Positions 18,191-26,160 of a DNA stretch of 32,526 nt are shown piece after piece; positions within the stretch are counted from its first letter, which is position 1, and each line of letters begins with the position of its first letter. The stretch covers positions 1-32,526 of the forward strand of contig CASEHS010000018.1 of NCBI GenBank assembly GCA_949287815.1, written 5' to 3'. The position numbers were made by a program, and so were the translations under genes. The DNA comes from an uncultured Bacillota bacterium. GTDB lineage: Bacteria; Bacillota; Clostridia; Christensenellales; Borkfalkiaceae. Under the pieces are notes generated by a model, which was not told the origin of the DNA, searched no databases, and saw nothing but the letters and a program-made list of their open reading frames with translations.

Positions 18191-19276
18191 ATGGAAAAGA
18201 AAATCAGAATCGGTGTCATCGGTTGCGGCGGTATTGCAAACGGTAAACATATGCCTGCGGAAAAGAGAAACCCGATGGCGGAAATGGTTGCTTTCTGCGA
18301 TATTATTGAGGAAAGAGCGATCAAAGCTCGCGAAGATTTCGGTAAACCCGAAGATAAAGTTTATACCGATTACAAGGAATTGCTTAAAGATAAAAGCATT
18401 GATGCTGTACTCGTATTGACCCCGAACTGCGCTCACTGCGAGATCACGGTTGCGGCTTTGGAAGCAGGCAAACATGTTCTTTGCGAAAAACCTATGGCAA
18501 TGAACTATGAAGAAGCGAAAAAGATGCTCGCGGCAAGAGATAAGTCGGGCAAAATTCTTACGATCGGATATCAGAACAGATTCCGTCCCGATTCTTTATA
18601 TATGAAAGACCGTGCCAAAGAAGGTATGTTCGGAGACATTTATTATGCCGAAGCGATCGCGATTCGTCGCCGTGCAGTTCCTACATGGGGCGTGTTCATC
18701 GATCAGGAAAAACAGGGCGGCGGACCTTTGATCGATATCGGAACGCATGCGCTCGATCTTACTTTGTTTATGATGGATAATTATGAGCCTGCTTACTGCG
18801 TAGGTAAAACCTTCCATAAACTTAATAAACAGAAAAATACAGGTAATGCTTGGGGTGACTGGGATACCGAAAAATTTACGGCAGAAGACAGTGCTTTCGG
18901 TTTTGTAGTAATGAAAAACGGGGCAGTCATTTATCTTAAATCCAGCTGGGCTTTGAATATGGCAAATCCGATTGAAGCGGTTACGACTATCTGCGGCGAT
19001 AAAGCGGGTGCAGATATGCTTGACGGGCTTCGTATCAATACCGTTATCGGCGGCAGACAGACTATGATCCTTCCCGATATGAGAGCAGACAGCGTTGCTT
19101 TCTTCGAAGGAAATTCCGCGAATGAGCCTCAGGATCTGGAAGCGCGTTGCTTTACAAATGCAATTCTCGGCAAAGGCGAATTGTATGTAACTGCTGATCA
19201 GGCAGCGGTTGTAACAAGAATACTGGAAGGTATTTACGAGTCTGATAAAACCGGCAAACCTTATTACTTTGACTGA
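18191..19276 (+). CDS. Gfo/Idh/MocA family NAD(P)-dependent oxidoreductase (second)
   Basis: A 361-residue paralogue of the operon's first enzyme. Its cofactor motif is GCGGIANG (residues 11-18), the catalytic EKP lies at 99-101, and QGGGPLIDIGTHALDL carries Asp182 and His186. In the ThuAB pair of rhizobia a Gfo/Idh/MocA enzyme works beside a ThuA protein on a 3-keto disaccharide, which this gene and the next resemble. Two oxidoreductases in one locus could oxidise the substrate and later re-reduce the freed keto-sugar. The start follows CGAGGAGAAGG. Confidence 0.9.
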   Translation: MEKKIRIGVIGCGGIANGKHMPAEKRNPMAEMVAFCDIIEERAIKAREDFGKPEDKVYTDYKELLKDKSIDAVLVLTPNCAHCEITVAALEAGKHVLCEKPMAMNYEEAKKMLAARDKSGKILTIGYQNRFRPDSLYMKDRAKEGMFGDIYYAEAIAIRRRAVPTWGVFIDQEKQGGGPLIDIGTHALDLTLFMMDNYEPAYCVGKTFHKLNKQKNTGNAWGDWDTEKFTAEDSAFGFVVMKNGAVIYLKSSWALNMANPIEAVTTICGDKAGADMLDGLRINTVIGGRQTMILPDMRADSVAFFEGNSANEPQDLEARCFTNAILGKGELYVTADQAAVVTRILEGIYESDKTGKPYYFD

Positions 19277-19287
19277 GGAGATTAAAA

Positions 19288-20010
19288 ATGAAAGTTACGG
19301 TTGTTTGTGAACATAACAGAGCTATGGATTCTGAGGAGGGTAAAAAAGCCTATCCGGAAGGCATGGAAAATTGTATTGCCGAGTTTTTGAGAAGTGCAGG
19401 CCATGAAGTAAAGACGATCCTACTTGACGATCAGGGCGCGCACGGGCTTGACGATAAATTGCTTTCTGAAACAGAAGTCATGTTCTGGTGGGGACATCTC
19501 TATCATGGTGCTGTTGCGGATGATTTGGTCGAGAAAATTGCCGATAGGGTCCAGTGCGGTATGGGAATGGTTCTTCTCCATTCGGCGCATATGTCTAAAA
19601 TTTTCAGACGCCTTTTGGGAACTTCCTGTACATTAAAATGGAGAGAAGACGGAGAACTGGAAAGACTTTGGTGTGTTTATCCGACACATCCAATCGCCAA
19701 AGGTCTCGGAGAATATATAGATATTCCTCGTGAAGAAATGTACGGTGAGCCTTTTGATATTCCTACGCCCGATGAACTTGTTTATATCGGCTGGTTCCGC
19801 GGCGGAGAAGTGTTCCGCGGCGGTTGTGTGTTCAACCGCGGCAGAGGGAAGATCTTTTATTTTAATCCCGGACATGAAACATATCCCACATACAAAATTC
19901 CCGAAGTTCAGAAACTGTTGAATCAGGCGTGTGCATATGTTGCTCCTGCGGAGCCTATTGTTGAAAAAATGGTTTGTCCGCACATTCCTGAATTCAGTGT
20001 AAAAGACTGA
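19288..20010 (+). CDS. ThuA-like domain protein
   Basis: A 240-residue protein of the ThuA family (class I glutamine-amidotransferase-like fold). Characteristic segments are VMFWWGHLYHGAV (about 64-76), GMGMVLLHSAH (91-101) and GKIFYFNPGHETYPTY near the end. No amidotransferase catalytic Cys is evident at the usual place, as in other ThuA proteins. In rhizobia ThuA takes part in trehalose/sucrose breakdown through 3-keto-sugars. It lies 11 bp after the second oxidoreductase and is the last gene before two terminators. Confidence 0.85.
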   Translation: MKVTVVCEHNRAMDSEEGKKAYPEGMENCIAEFLRSAGHEVKTILLDDQGAHGLDDKLLSETEVMFWWGHLYHGAVADDLVEKIADRVQCGMGMVLLHSAHMSKIFRRLLGTSCTLKWREDGELERLWCVYPTHPIAKGLGEYIDIPREEMYGEPFDIPTPDELVYIGWFRGGEVFRGGCVFNRGRGKIFYFNPGHETYPTYKIPEVQKLLNQACAYVAPAEPIVEKMVCPHIPEFSVKD

Positions 20011-20044
20011 TTCTTGATCGTAAATTTTGATTTAAGAAATATTT

Positions 20045-20084
20045 AAGTGCTCTCCGTAATTTCATGCGGAGAGTGCTTTTTTGT
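20045..20084 (+). terminator. Intrinsic terminator of the sugar operon
   Basis: AAGTGCTCTCCG (20045-20056) pairs with CGGAGAGTGCTT (20067-20078) with two wobble pairs and a 10-base loop, and is followed by TTTTT. It lies 35 bp after the ThuA stop codon. Confidence 0.88.
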
Positions 20085-20092
20085 TAAGCATT

Positions 20093-20136
20093 AAAAGGGA
20101 GAGCTTTTGACTTATGTCAACAGCTCTCCCTTTTTA
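20093..20136. terminator. Second, bidirectional terminator between convergent genes
   Basis: AAAAGGGAGAGCT (20093-20105) is the perfect complement of AGCTCTCCCTTTT (20122-20134). An inner TTGAC/GTCAA stem (20107-20111, 20116-20120) extends it. A-run and T-run on opposite sides let it serve the plus operon and the minus-strand gene whose stop codon is at 20162. Confidence 0.88.
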
Positions 20137-20161
20137 ATTTTATTTGATTTTGAAAGTTAAA

Positions 20162-22684
20162 TCAGCCGACTGTCGGTTGTTTACGAAGCAGTAAGTAACA
20201 TATGCTTACAAGTACCATGGCCGTAACGATGCTGACAACAACAACTACCACTATTACGGAAGGATTAGCGTTATACAGTTTAGAAGTACTGATATAACCT
20301 TCTGCAACGACTTTACCGTCTTTCACGTATTCCGCCCAAACTTTTCCGGATTCGTCTTTTTTGTTATCATAAATTTTCAGCGTTTCTTTGTTTTTCAGGG
20401 TCAAGGTAGTACTTCCGTCGTCAGAGGGTTCCTTCAGTGTGAGCGTAACGCTTTCGCCTTTGTCCAGCCGTGCATAGCGCCAAGATCCGAGAGAAGTATC
20501 TTCTGATGCGCTGCCTTCAAGTATGTAAGAGGCGGGGATAAATCCGTAAACCGTTTGAGAGTCATTTTCTATACTGACAAACAGATAATCAGTATCCAAA
20601 GAATCGTGACTTAAAAGCGACAGAACTTTAACTGTTTTTCCTTTAACAAGAGGTGTACGATAGAGGGGTAAATCTGACAGCATCATAGGGTATCTGTAAA
20701 GACCTACAGTATTTGATGTGTATCCAGTATCAAAAGAACTGTCTTTCAGGTATTCGGCGGTATCTATTAAGGATGATTGCGTCTTGTTGGGTATAAGAAA
20801 ATATTCATATCCCGTTTCACTGCAAAAAGCGGCTATCAAACCGTATTGGCAGTCTGTAAGAACGATTCCTGTTTTTTCCGAAACAGTTTTTTCATAGTTT
20901 TGATAGGGCAGTTTTTGTGTTCCTGCGCTTTCCATATCCAGTCGGATCACCAAAGAACCTTCCGTAAGGGAAACTATTTTAAGATCATTTGCGGAAGTTT
21001 CGGTAAGCGGAGTGTAAAGCATGTCCTCATACACTCCTTCGGCTGAAAGGTTTTTAAGACAGGAAATTTCTGCGCTTTTTGTCTGAATGATAAAGCCGTC
21101 GGAAAGAATAAATACGGTATCGTTTTCAAAGCCGAAAGCAAAATCGAGAACAGGCTTTTCAATATCTGTTTCTGTATAGACAAATTCCTGAGGAGCGATA
21201 GTGATTTTTTTATCGTCTTTGCCTCTGATAATTCCGACATTGGTCAGTACGTACAGATCTCCTGTCCAGTCGATAAGAAGTTTTTGTGCTGTTGAATCAA
21301 AAGAATCTGCAATTTTACCCGTACTTTGATCGGTTAAAAATTCATCCTGCGTTAGTTCGCAGACGTTGCCGTTTTCGTCAAGAATAAAAAGGTTACCGTA
21401 AAGATCTGCGGCAAGATCTTTCGGGGTCAAGCTTACTGAACCGCTTCCCGTAACATTTCCGCTTTCATCAATGCGATAGGTAGTTTGTGCCGCTCCCGTA
21501 TCGGAAATTATAAAATAAGACCCGAAAGAGTAAACAGCGGCGATCGGTGCACCCAAAACATTGGTTATTTTTTTCAGCGATTTTTCTTTGTATTCCGAAA
21601 GATATATCGAATCGTTTGTTGCGATCAGAAAATTATCTTTTCCCGCACAGATAAATTGCGGTGTAACAGGGGTTTCCTTATCAATTAAAGGGAAGGTTGC
21701 GGTTTTGTCTCCGCGAATTGTAGCGGATTTTTTCTCTTTATCCGCGATAACAATGGTTTGGTTATAAACCGAAATATCGCTTGCGCCGCTTTTTCCGATT
21801 TCATAATCAGTAAATTCGTTTAGAGTCAATGAATAGGTAAGAATACTTTTTCCTGCAACAATATACAGAAGATCGTTTTCTCCGTCATTGTAACGCCTTA
21901 TGGATTTTACGTTTTTGACCTCTGCGTTGTTCAGATGCAGGGGATCGTCATTTCCGTATTTATAAAGCTTGCTTGTAGCTGCATCGGCATAATAACAAAT
22001 ACCTTCGGAAGCAAAAAAAGTGGAAACGGATGAGGGTAGCGGAGGAGTGGATACACCCGAGGCGGAAACATTAATAATATTATTATCAATGGAATAATAA
22101 ACAGTATCTCCGTCATTAGAAAAAGCAGGAACGGTGTTACCATCCGATTCATCCAGTTTCTCTGATGTTGAAAGAATGTCATTTCCGTCCATTTTCGTTT
22201 TATAAATTTTTATATCATTCGTGGCTACGCTGGAATAGTAAACATTCTCTCCGTTGATCAGAAAAGAGGCGCATGTTCCGATCTCTGTTTCGGTGATCGG
22301 TGCGGAAGGGTTATTGCAAGGAATATAGGCTATCGGAGATTTTGTGCTGGATTTTGCTACAAAATACAAGTTTTCTCCGTAAAAATTTAAGGAGGAAACC
22401 GTTGTCCCCTCATCCAGTACAGCAGTAGAATATGTTTTTGTCGCTCTATTATAGATGTGTATTTTATTTGAGTCCGATATAGCAAAATAATCTTTGCTGA
22501 GCGCAATGTCAGAAGGGGAATTCAGTTCCAGATATTGTTCATAGGAAGACGGAACAAACAACGATGTTTCCTCGCCCTCTTTTGTTGGCTGAGCTTTTGC
22601 GGAAACAGCAGCAAAATTTACGGCGGTAAATGCCGCCGTAAAAATCATAATCGATATTAATACGGTAATAATTGATTTTTTCAT
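20162..22684 (-). CDS. Secreted, membrane-anchored beta-propeller-like protein with SH3-like segments
   Basis: An 840-residue protein not recognised as a named family. It has an N-terminal signal peptide (about residues 1-31, basic MKK then a hydrophobic core ending near AKA). A long extracellular part follows (about 40-640) made of short repeating beta-strand units with Gly/Asp turns (YFAISDSNKIHIYN, YGNLFILDENGNV and similar), suggesting a beta-propeller. Two SH3-like segments lie at about 650-800 (GFIPASYILEG, AEGYISTSKLY). A C-terminal membrane helix follows (about 810-833) with a short basic tail. It is thus a cell-surface protein anchored at its end. The start follows GGAAAGGA. Composition and orientation differ from the flanking operons. 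Confidence 0.75.
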   Translation of the reverse strand: MKKSIITVLISIMIFTAAFTAVNFAAVSAKAQPTKEGEETSLFVPSSYEQYLELNSPSDIALSKDYFAISDSNKIHIYNRATKTYSTAVLDEGTTVSSLNFYGENLYFVAKSSTKSPIAYIPCNNPSAPITETEIGTCASFLINGENVYYSSVATNDIKIYKTKMDGNDILSTSEKLDESDGNTVPAFSNDGDTVYYSIDNNIINVSASGVSTPPLPSSVSTFFASEGICYYADAATSKLYKYGNDDPLHLNNAEVKNVKSIRRYNDGENDLLYIVAGKSILTYSLTLNEFTDYEIGKSGASDISVYNQTIVIADKEKKSATIRGDKTATFPLIDKETPVTPQFICAGKDNFLIATNDSIYLSEYKEKSLKKITNVLGAPIAAVYSFGSYFIISDTGAAQTTYRIDESGNVTGSGSVSLTPKDLAADLYGNLFILDENGNVCELTQDEFLTDQSTGKIADSFDSTAQKLLIDWTGDLYVLTNVGIIRGKDDKKITIAPQEFVYTETDIEKPVLDFAFGFENDTVFILSDGFIIQTKSAEISCLKNLSAEGVYEDMLYTPLTETSANDLKIVSLTEGSLVIRLDMESAGTQKLPYQNYEKTVSEKTGIVLTDCQYGLIAAFCSETGYEYFLIPNKTQSSLIDTAEYLKDSSFDTGYTSNTVGLYRYPMMLSDLPLYRTPLVKGKTVKVLSLLSHDSLDTDYLFVSIENDSQTVYGFIPASYILEGSASEDTSLGSWRYARLDKGESVTLTLKEPSDDGSTTLTLKNKETLKIYDNKKDESGKVWAEYVKDGKVVAEGYISTSKLYNANPSVIVVVVVVSIVTAMVLVSICYLLLRKQPTVG

Positions 22685-22752
22685 AATCCTTTCCGTTTTA
22701 CCGCCTATAAGAATTTTAAAGGCGTTTTTGACAAATTTGTAAATATAAAACC

Positions 22753-22781
22753 ATTATAGCACAAAATTCGACGTTTGTCGA
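22753..22781 (-). promoter_or_regulatory. Promoter of the 840-residue surface-protein gene
   Basis: On the minus strand TCGACA (22781-22776), a 17-bp spacer and TATAAT (22758-22753) with extended TGC. The -35 is covered by a short palindrome, TCGAC-GTTT-GTCGA (22768-22781), a possible repressor site. Confidence 0.75.
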
Positions 22782-22866
22782 CAGAATTTTAAATTTTCAG
22801 ATAAACCTTTGCGGCTCTTTCTTTTGCGAATTTTTCCAAAAATTACCAAAATTAATTGAATAATTC

Positions 22867-22895
22867 AAAAAAAGAGGCATATGAGTGCCTCTTTT
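22867..22895 (-). terminator. Hairpin with T-run on the minus strand
   Basis: AAAAGAGGCA (22870-22879) and TGCCTCTTTT (22886-22895) form a 10-bp stem with a 6-base loop. Seven A's at 22867-22873 give a T-run on the minus strand. It lies between two divergent genes, so no annotated gene obviously ends here; a short unannotated minus transcript or a mobile-element boundary is possible. Confidence 0.55.
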
Positions 22896-22917
22896 AGGTG
22901 GTAAAATTATTAAAAAA

Positions 22918-22931
22918 CAAACATATGTTCG
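22918..22931. promoter_or_regulatory. LexA (SOS) box
   Basis: CAAACATATGTTCG matches the Gram-positive LexA/DinR palindrome CGAACATATGTTCG at 13 of 14 positions. It lies 88 bp before the GTG of the phage-type regulator gene, so that gene is probably SOS-induced. The core promoter around 22950-22980 is weak: AATAAT with TGT as extended -10 at 22972-22980. Confidence 0.7.
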
Positions 22932-23018
22932 TATTTTTGTGGCAGACAAACTGGTTTTGCCGATATTTGTATGTAATAATAAATTCACGGCAACGGCCAA
23001 AGAGAGGGAGCGATAAAC

Positions 23019-23573
23019 GTGGAAGATTATCAGAAGGTTTTACTTTATTTATACCCGAGGTTGAAGCGCATGGCAAAAAACGTCGGGCAGATTGTGGAAG
23101 CGAGAGCGGTTTCTTCTGTTTTTGACAGAGGATGCGCCGAGCGAAGCGTGGAAAAATTGCTGGGGTATATCAGTCTGAAACAAAATCTGCTTTTCTTGAA
23201 CGAAAAAATGGATGAGTTGCTGGAAACGCTTTCGGCGGAAGAAAAATTTTTGCTCGAATATAAATATTTTCGCAGAAAGCGTGTGCTGGATAAAGCGGTG
23301 TCGGAAATTTCTTTTTCTTTTTCCGAACGGACCTATTTCAGGCGTCAGGCACGGCTCGCCGAGAAAATGGGAAGGCTTATGGCTCGTTCCGGATTGGATA
23401 AAGATTGGTTTTGTTCCGCTTTTGAAAATGTTCCGTATATGGCATGTATTCTTGAACGGATAAGCGAGGGCTGTGAACAGCAGTTTTCCGACAAAAGGAT
23501 ACATGCCACGCCGCATTACCGTAAGTCGGCGCAGAAGGTAGGGGAAAACTGTATCCGCGGAAAGATTATCTGA
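23019..23573 (+). CDS. Putative phage-type HTH regulator (ArpU/sigma region 4-like)
   Basis: A 184-residue basic protein. Its central part, LETLSAEEKFLLEYKYF then SEISFSFSERTYFRRQARLA (about residues 66-115), resembles the sigma region 4-like helix-turn-helix of ArpU/RinA-type phage late regulators: an acidic LS-x-x-E start, then a SERT-Y-F-RR recognition helix. These proteins switch on packaging and head genes in prophages of Bacillota. Being a terminase small subunit is a less likely alternative. It starts with GTG after AGAGAGGGAG. An SOS box lies upstream and the terminase gene downstream, separated by one minus-strand gene. The family assignment is by motif only. Confidence 0.55.
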   Translation: MEDYQKVLLYLYPRLKRMAKNVGQIVEARAVSSVFDRGCAERSVEKLLGYISLKQNLLFLNEKMDELLETLSAEEKFLLEYKYFRRKRVLDKAVSEISFSFSERTYFRRQARLAEKMGRLMARSGLDKDWFCSAFENVPYMACILERISEGCEQQFSDKRIHATPHYRKSAQKVGENCIRGKII

Positions 23574-23600
23574 ACCGATTAAATCAAATCCGGTTTTTTC
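23573..23600 (+). terminator. Probable terminator of the regulator gene
   Basis: AACCGATT (23573-23580) pairs with AATCCGGTT (23587-23595) with one bulged base, and six T's run from 23594 to 23599. It begins at the stop codon and lies between convergent genes. If it works, the regulator is not co-transcribed with the head genes. Confidence 0.45.
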
Positions 23601-23618
23601 TGGTTTTGTTCGCCTGTT

Positions 23619-24305
23619 TTATCGAAAGATGTCCTGCGTATCGTCCGAATAATTTATGTTGGTGTTTTTCTGCGGGCGGAAGAGAAACCATACCGCTAAG
23701 ATCGCCGCGCAAGCGAGTATGCAGGCAAGCACAATGCCGGTGACATCTTTTTTTTGCGGAACTGGTGACGGATCGGGCGGGTCGGTAAATTCGGTGTTTT
23801 CGGGATAGTCAGGCTTTGAACAGGCGGATGCGGGTACATAGCCGAAACTTCCGTTCAGGTATACATAATAGCAAAGCGCCGAGCCGTAATAAAAAGCTCC
23901 GTAATAATCCGCACTCAAAGTGATTTCTTCCAGAAATCCGTCGGGAAAAGAGGGCTCGTCCGTACTGTATGTTACCTGAATCCTATAGACAAGATACGGT
24001 GTTTGCGGTAAATATGAAACGGGTGTTACTTGCGATTTTTTGCAGTATCCCTTTACTGCCTTTACATTTTCCTGTCCGTCAAGATAGGATATCTGATAGT
24101 AATCTCCCGCATCACCGGTGATCTGTACAAAATATGTACGGGGCAGCAGAAAAAGTCCGGCGTCTTCGTCTGCTTCCGAATAAAAATATGTACTGTCATC
24201 CATTATTCGTGCGTATCCGTATGTTTCCGCACGTGCTTGTTCAGGTGAGGACAAGCAGAGCATGATAGCTGTAAGTACCAGTATAAATTCAATCAAACGT
24301 TTCAT
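23619..24305 (-). CDS. Secreted, membrane-anchored SH3-like protein
   Basis: A 228-residue protein of unknown function. It has an N-terminal signal peptide (about 1-26, ending ARA), one or two SH3-like segments (about 28-165; TYFYSEADEDAGLFLLP, then GSFGYVPASACS), a Pro/Asp/Glu-rich linker (about 165-185), a membrane helix (about 189-209) and a short polar tail. The layout (signal, SH3-like domains with a GY/FxPAS end, C-terminal anchor) repeats that of the 840-residue protein 1 kb away. The start follows CGGAGGA. It stands in minus orientation between the phage-type regulator and the terminase, so it may be a cargo gene or part of the host. Confidence 0.7.
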   Translation of the reverse strand: MKRLIEFILVLTAIMLCLSSPEQARAETYGYARIMDDSTYFYSEADEDAGLFLLPRTYFVQITGDAGDYYQISYLDGQENVKAVKGYCKKSQVTPVSYLPQTPYLVYRIQVTYSTDEPSFPDGFLEEITLSADYYGAFYYGSALCYYVYLNGSFGYVPASACSKPDYPENTEFTDPPDPSPVPQKKDVTGIVLACILACAAILAVWFLFRPQKNTNINYSDDTQDIFR

Positions 24306-24458
24306 GGGTTCCTCCGAGCTTTTGTGCAGATTAAAGTATAAAGCTTTTTTATAGTTCGGAAAACGGAAAAAATGAGCGGATTTTAACTGATTTTGTCATA
24401 TGTGGATTTTTCAGTACTTACAGTGAAAAATCGTAAAATTTAAAAATCGGAGGCAAGA

Positions 24459-25904
24459 ATGCAGGACAGGCAGATCGTTAGTCGGATTTTAGAAATTGAG
24501 GCAGAACAGCTTCGCCGCACAAAAAAACCTGCGCTTTTTCTTTATAATTCGGGGCGGAAAAAACATAAAAAACAAATTGCTTTCCATAAATGTAAAAAGC
24601 GAAATCGCTGGGTATTCGGCGGAAACAGAAGCGGTAAAACAGAATGCGGCGCTGTTGAATGCGTATATTTTGCCCGCGGCGTTCATCCTTACAGAAAAAA
24701 CAGGAATTCGGTGTTTGGTTGGGTGGTTTCTCTTTCGCAGCAAGTACAGCGCGACGTGGCTCAGAAAAAAATTTTGCAATACCTTGATTCTGCATGGATC
24801 GAAGATATCGTAATGCTTTCAGGAAGAAAGGATTCTCCCGATTCAGGGGTGATAGATCAGATAAGAATACGCAACGTGTTCGGCGGTACGTCCGTGATCG
24901 GCTTCAAAAGTTGTGATCAGGGCAGGGAAAAGTTTCAGGGCAGTTCCCTTGATTTTGTCTGGTTCGACGAAGAACCCCCGAAAGATATTTACGATGAATG
25001 CCGTATGCGCGTCATGGATAAAAAGGGTGATATTTTCGGGACTATGACGCCGCTCAAAGGTCTGACTTTCGTATTTGATGAGATCTATATGAACAAGCGC
25101 GGCGATCCGGAAATCTGGTATGAGTTCATGGAATGGGCGGATAATCCTTATCTTCCTGCGGGCGAGGCGGAAGCCATGAATGCGGCACTCGGGGAAAAGG
25201 AACTGGAAAGCAGAAGATACGGAAAATTCTGCGTCAATGAAGGACTCGTTTATCCCGAATTTGACGAAAGAGTACACGTGATCGAGCCTTTTCCGATACC
25301 TTTTGAGTGGCAGGATAATATTTCTATCGACCCGGGACTAAACAATCCGCTATCAGCCCACTGGTATTGCGTGGATTATGACGGGAACGTATATGTGGTT
25401 GCGGAACATTACGAAGCAAAAAAAGATATCGATTACCATGCACAAAAAATCAAAGAGATCAGCCGCGCTATCGGTTGGCATACCGATCAGAAAGGACGGA
25501 TATGCGCACTGATCGATTCGGCGGCAAATCAGAGAACGCTCGCAAGTTCAAAAAGCGTGAGCGAATTGTTTTATGAACGGGGGATTTTGGTGAACGCGAA
25601 CGTAAATAAAGACTTGTTTGCTGGGATTGCGCGCGTAAAAAGTTATTTTCGCGGCAATTCCGCTTCGGGTGCGGGAATTTATATTTTTGAAAACTGTGTT
25701 CATCTTATCCGCGAACTCAAAGGATATTTTTGGGGCGAGGGAGATATTCCGAGAAAAAAAGACGATCACGCTTTGGACGAACTGAGGTATTATCTCATGA
25801 CAAAACCGAAAAACGAAGCGCCTGCCTTGCCGCAGACCGCTGTGCAGAAAGATAAAATGCGGCTGATACGCAAACTTTCGGGCAAAAGGAGATCGGGTGA
25901 ATGA
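24459..25904 (+). CDS. terL: Phage terminase large subunit
   Basis: The motor and nuclease that packs phage DNA into proheads. Over 481 residues it shows Walker A GGNRSGKT (about 54-61), Walker B FVWFDEEP (about 168-175), a coupling motif GTMTPLKG, and a C-terminal RNase H-like nuclease with acidic motifs SIDPG, LIDSAA and DDHALDEL. It follows AAAATCGGAGG. It is the first gene of the compact head module, and no clear promoter was seen in the 153 bp upstream. A typical small subunit gene is not found directly before it. Confidence 0.92.
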   Translation: MQDRQIVSRILEIEAEQLRRTKKPALFLYNSGRKKHKKQIAFHKCKKRNRWVFGGNRSGKTECGAVECVYFARGVHPYRKNRNSVFGWVVSLSQQVQRDVAQKKILQYLDSAWIEDIVMLSGRKDSPDSGVIDQIRIRNVFGGTSVIGFKSCDQGREKFQGSSLDFVWFDEEPPKDIYDECRMRVMDKKGDIFGTMTPLKGLTFVFDEIYMNKRGDPEIWYEFMEWADNPYLPAGEAEAMNAALGEKELESRRYGKFCVNEGLVYPEFDERVHVIEPFPIPFEWQDNISIDPGLNNPLSAHWYCVDYDGNVYVVAEHYEAKKDIDYHAQKIKEISRAIGWHTDQKGRICALIDSAANQRTLASSKSVSELFYERGILVNANVNKDLFAGIARVKSYFRGNSASGAGIYIFENCVHLIRELKGYFWGEGDIPRKKDDHALDELRYYLMTKPKNEAPALPQTAVQKDKMRLIRKLSGKRRSGE

Positions 25905-26160
25905 AGAATTAAAGGAGGCGTTGTACCGCCGCGCGCTCGGGTTTGAATCGGACGAGGTGGTGGAAGAGTACAGTTTTTGCGAAGGCGAAGCCGTATTGTT
26001 GAAGAGAAAAGTGACCAAAAAGCACGTTCCGCCCGATATTTCGGCGGCTAAAATGTTGCTGGACGGCGAAAAACCCGTAAAAGAAATGAGCGACGCGGAG
26101 CTGGAAGGGGAAAAAGAGCGGTTGCTCTTGCTTTTAAAAAGCAAGGAGGGAAAAAATTGA
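25897..26160 (+). CDS. Small phage protein between terminase and portal
   Basis: An 87-residue acidic/basic protein starting with GTG, overlapping the terL stop by 8 bases and preceded by AAAGGAGA. The segment KRKVTKKHVPPDISAAKMLL resembles a stretch common near the C-terminus of small terminase subunits and related HTH phage proteins (VPPDTTA-x-x-x-L). No HTH is visible here, so it may be a cut-down relative or a different head-module protein. A Leu-rich helix lies at the end. Function unknown. Confidence 0.6.
   Translation: MNEELKEALYRRALGFESDEVVEEYSFCEGEAVLLKRKVTKKHVPPDISAAKMLLDGEKPVKEMSDAELEGEKERLLLLLKSKEGKN

Noticed and set aside
22797-23076. Short minus-strand frames upstream of the phage-type regulator
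   Set aside because: They cross the SOS box and hairpin, have no ribosome binding site and show no conserved motif.
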